From Verrucomicrobiota bacterium (GTDB taxonomy: Bacteria; Verrucomicrobiota; Verrucomicrobiia; Limisphaerales; SXQI01), in the NCBI GenBank assembly GCA_008933045.1, contig WBXJ01000115.1, positions 1 through 9,529 of the forward strand: a stretch of DNA of 9,529 nt, given 5' to 3'. Numbering within the stretch: position 1 is the stretch's first letter; every line of letters starts with the position of its first letter. Both the position numbers and the translations under genes were made by a program. The notes under the pieces are model-generated. The model worked only from the letters and a program-made list of their open reading frames with translations, made no database searches and was not told where the DNA came from. Positions 7,866 to 9,529 of the stretch are shown piece by piece.

Positions 7866-7981
7866 ATTGGCCGCAATGCTGCCTGAATAGAGGATAAAAA
7901 CGAGAAAATGTTTTCAGTTTTGTTGACTTCAACCGTCAATCATCCTAACAGAACTGGAGAGATCCCAATCGATGCGTTGAA
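7866..7981. promoter_or_regulatory. Divergent intergenic region between moxR and the propeller gene
   Basis: This is the only non-coding stretch of more than 50 bases in the window. It should carry the promoters for the Bat operon (minus) and the PQQ-like gene (plus). It is AT-rich at 7894-7926. On the plus strand TTGACT (7923-7928) and TAACAG (7946-7951), 17 bases apart, form a weak sigma70-like pair. On the minus strand TTGACG (7939-7934) and TGAAAA (7916-7911), also 17 apart, form another weak pair. Both -10 boxes match the consensus poorly, so these are candidates only. No terminator or RNA gene is seen. Confidence 0.5.
7922..7939. repeat. Nested inverted repeats in the divergent spacer (possible operator)
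   Basis: GTTGA-CT-TCAAC (7922-7933) and TTGAC-N7-GTCAA (7923-7927 and 7935-7939) overlap in 18 bases. The outer arms are also the two opposed -35-like hexamers of the divergent candidate promoters. A dimeric regulator could bind here and affect both directions (inference). Arms of five bases can arise by chance in a spacer of this size. Confidence 0.35.
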
Positions 7982-9268
7982 ATGAACCACCTGAATAATC
8001 CTTCTTCGGTCAATTACCGAATCGTTCCGACACTTATTTCGTTTCTGGTTTTGCTTCTTCGAAGCTGGATCGTTGATGTCAACACAACGGCGGGGGATTG
8101 GCCGCAACTGCTGGGACCTTCGCGAAACGGTCAAAGTGCGGAGACAAATCTAGCCACTAGCTGGTCACAGGATGGCCCACCTGTTTTATGGAAACGAAAA
8201 ATTGGCCAAGGTTTTGCCAGTCCATCCGTGGTCTCAAATCGTTTAGTGTTACCTCATCGAATAGGGCAGGAGGAGATTATCGAATGTTGGGATGTTGCAT
8301 CTGGTCAAACTCTCTGGAAAATTTCCCAACCCACGAGTTACAAGGACGATTTTGGCTCCGACGATGGTCCTCGGGCGACTCCAACAATTTCTGGCGGTCG
8401 AGTTTTTCTGATGAGTGCGGAGGGTTTGGTAACCGCTCGGGAGCTTTCTTCAGGTTCGTTGGTTTGGAGTGTTGATACTAAAACGGCCTTTGGTGCTTCA
8501 AAAGGTTACTTCGGGATGGCCTGTTCGCCCTTGATTACTCAAGGACGTCTGCTCCTCAATATCGGGGGGCGGGATGGTGCAGGAATTGTGGCATTGGATG
8601 AGGCGACAGGCAAACTGCTCTGGCAATCAACCAATGACGAAGCTAGCTATTCATCGCCAGTGCTAGCACAAATAGGTCAGGATTCAATCGCCGCATTTTT
8701 TACACGGAGCGGCTTGGTTCTGCTGCAACCAGGTGACGGTAAAGTTCTCGCAACTCATCCATGGCGCAGTCGCACGGCTGCCTCGGTGAACGCGGCACTT
8801 CCGATTGTGGTTGGTAACCACATATTCCTTTCAACCAGTTACGACACCGGTGCCATCTTGCTTAGCTGGAGCGAGGGGCGATTGCAAAAAATCTGGTCAA
8901 AAGACGAAGTTCTCTCCAACCACTACGCTACCAGCGTATATCATAAGGGTTATCTCTATGGGTTTGATGGTCGCCAAGAGCAACGCCCTACGCTGACTTG
9001 TGTGGAGTTGGCGACGGGTAAGTCGATGTGGCGAGAGGAGAGTATTCCCTCGGGAACTATTTTAGTTTCCGGCGGTCAACTTCTCGTCACCTTGGAGACG
9101 GGGGAGTTGTGGTTGGTGCAGGCAACTGCGGAAAAATTTAATCGGCTCGCACGTTCGCAGCTATTTGGAAATGGACTCCGTGCTTATCCGGCACTTGCTC
9201 GTGGAAAATTCTTTGCGAGAAGCAAATCGGAGTTGGTAGCGATTGATCTCACGGCCAAAGGTGAGTAA
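7982..9268 (+). CDS. Secreted PQQ-like beta-propeller repeat protein
   Basis: The protein has 428 residues. The N-terminal hydrophobic segment (about 15-30, LISFLVLLL core) looks like a signal peptide, and the mature part begins near GDWPQLLGPSRNG, a pattern common in propeller proteins of Planctomycetes and Verrucomicrobia. Blade-closing PQQ-like motifs recur: ASGQTLW (106-112), SSGSLVW (156-162), ATGKLLW (208-214), SEGRLQKIW (297-305) and ATGKSMW (344-350), with weaker ones between. This fits a seven- or eight-bladed fold related to BamB. No quinoprotein dehydrogenase catalytic residues or haem motif are visible, so it is probably a binding or scaffold protein in the periplasm, not an alcohol dehydrogenase. 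An in-frame TGA lies directly before the ATG at 7982, which makes this ATG the first possible start. The GGAGA at 7956-7960 is too far away to serve as an ideal ribosome site. Its link to the Bat operon is by position only. Confidence 0.9.
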   Translation: MNHLNNPSSVNYRIVPTLISFLVLLLRSWIVDVNTTAGDWPQLLGPSRNGQSAETNLATSWSQDGPPVLWKRKIGQGFASPSVVSNRLVLPHRIGQEEIIECWDVASGQTLWKISQPTSYKDDFGSDDGPRATPTISGGRVFLMSAEGLVTARELSSGSLVWSVDTKTAFGASKGYFGMACSPLITQGRLLLNIGGRDGAGIVALDEATGKLLWQSTNDEASYSSPVLAQIGQDSIAAFFTRSGLVLLQPGDGKVLATHPWRSRTAASVNAALPIVVGNHIFLSTSYDTGAILLSWSEGRLQKIWSKDEVLSNHYATSVYHKGYLYGFDGRQEQRPTLTCVELATGKSMWREESIPSGTILVSGGQLLVTLETGELWLVQATAEKFNRLARSQLFGNGLRAYPALARGKFFARSKSELVAIDLTAKGE

Positions 9269-9279
9269 ATCCCGACGTC

Positions 9280-9529
9280 CTATGCTTCGTCGAACTTGCG
9301 CTTGATCAAGGCTTCTAATTCATCCAAGGCCGCTAATGCATCAGTGCCTGAAGCGTGAACCTTCAACTTGGATCCAGGACCTGCTGCGAGCATCATCAGG
9401 CCCATAATGGATTTTCCGTTGACGGTTTCTCCATCCTTTTCGACAAATATCTGACATTCAAAACGGTTGGCAATTTTGACGAACATCGCGGCCGGTCGCG
9501 CGTGTATTCCGAGCTTGTTGATTACGGTC
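9280..9529 (-). CDS. HPr family phosphocarrier protein (partial, 5' end beyond window)
   Basis: 82 residues are visible before the stop at 9282-9280; the usual family length is about 85-90, so only a few N-terminal residues are missing. The frame enters from the right edge as TVINKLGIHARPAAMFVK, which contains the HPr active-site motif with the phosphorylated His (codon 9504-9502). The first in-frame ATG seen (9486) lies inside this motif and is not the start. The regulatory Ser is in NGKSIMGLMML (codon 9411-9409), 31 residues after the His, exactly the His15-Ser46 spacing of classic HPr. HPr passes phosphate within the phosphotransferase system. The Ser site suggests control by HPr kinase. 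In bacteria with incomplete PTS, HPr often has only a regulatory role. The gene converges on the propeller gene with 11 bases between stop codons. Confidence 0.95.
   Translation of the reverse strand, partial: TVINKLGIHARPAAMFVKIANRFECQIFVEKDGETVNGKSIMGLMMLAAGPGSKLKVHASGTDALAALDELEALIKRKFDEA

Noticed and set aside
9280..9486. A short 68-residue HPr-like protein lacking the active-site His
   Set aside because: The in-frame sequence upstream of the ATG at 9486 continues to the window edge and encodes the GIHARPA motif. The gene is a normal HPr cut by the window, not a truncated one.

Overview
The window is almost entirely protein coding. It looks like part of a chromosome from a Gram-negative bacterium of the PVC group, most likely a verrucomicrobial lineage. 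That call is an inference. It rests on the gene order MoxR / DUF58 / DUF4381 / vWA / vWA-TPR / BatD-like, on the secreted PQQ-type propeller protein with a WPQLLGPSRNG-like N-terminus (common in Planctomycetes and Verrucomicrobia), and on a base composition near one half GC. No rRNA, tRNA, CRISPR array, insertion sequence or attachment site was seen.

Positions 1-7865 on the minus strand hold one tightly packed operon of the Bat (Bacteroides aerotolerance)-type MoxR/vWA system. Read 5' to 3', it runs: MoxR AAA+ ATPase (7865-6876), DUF58 protein (6832-5948), DUF4381-type membrane protein (5942-5367), BatA vWA protein (5370-4369), a BatB-BatC fusion (4364-2427), and a BatD-BatE fusion (2415 to beyond position 1). 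The last gene has no stop codon in the window. Its frame is open for 805 codons from the ATG at 2415 to the left edge, and the translation gives BatD domains, then a BatE-like TPR region, two membrane segments and the start of an SH3-like domain. Gaps between genes are -4 to 43 bases, so the set is probably co-transcribed and partly translationally coupled.

A 116-base divergent spacer (7866-7981) separates the operon from a plus-strand gene (7982-9268) for a secreted PQQ-like beta-propeller protein. The spacer holds small nested inverted repeats that coincide with weak back-to-back -35-like hexamers. The propeller gene converges, with only 11 bases between stop codons, on a minus-strand HPr gene (9280 to beyond 9529). 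The HPr active-site motif GIHARPA lies upstream of the first in-frame ATG visible, so the gene is cut by the right edge.

In the working model, MoxR acts in the cytoplasm, probably together with the DUF58 vWA protein and the cytoplasmic part of the DUF4381 protein. BatA, BatBC and BatDE span the inner membrane and place vWA, TPR, beta-domain and SH3-like modules in the periplasm. The charge pattern around every membrane segment agrees with this topology. The molecular job of the Bat system is still not settled; envelope or oxidative stress tolerance and protein-complex maturation are the proposals. The feature most worth attention is that two usual gene pairs (batB+batC and batD+batE) are each fused at the same kind of joint, keeping a signal-peptide-like segment with an A-x-A motif in mid-protein.
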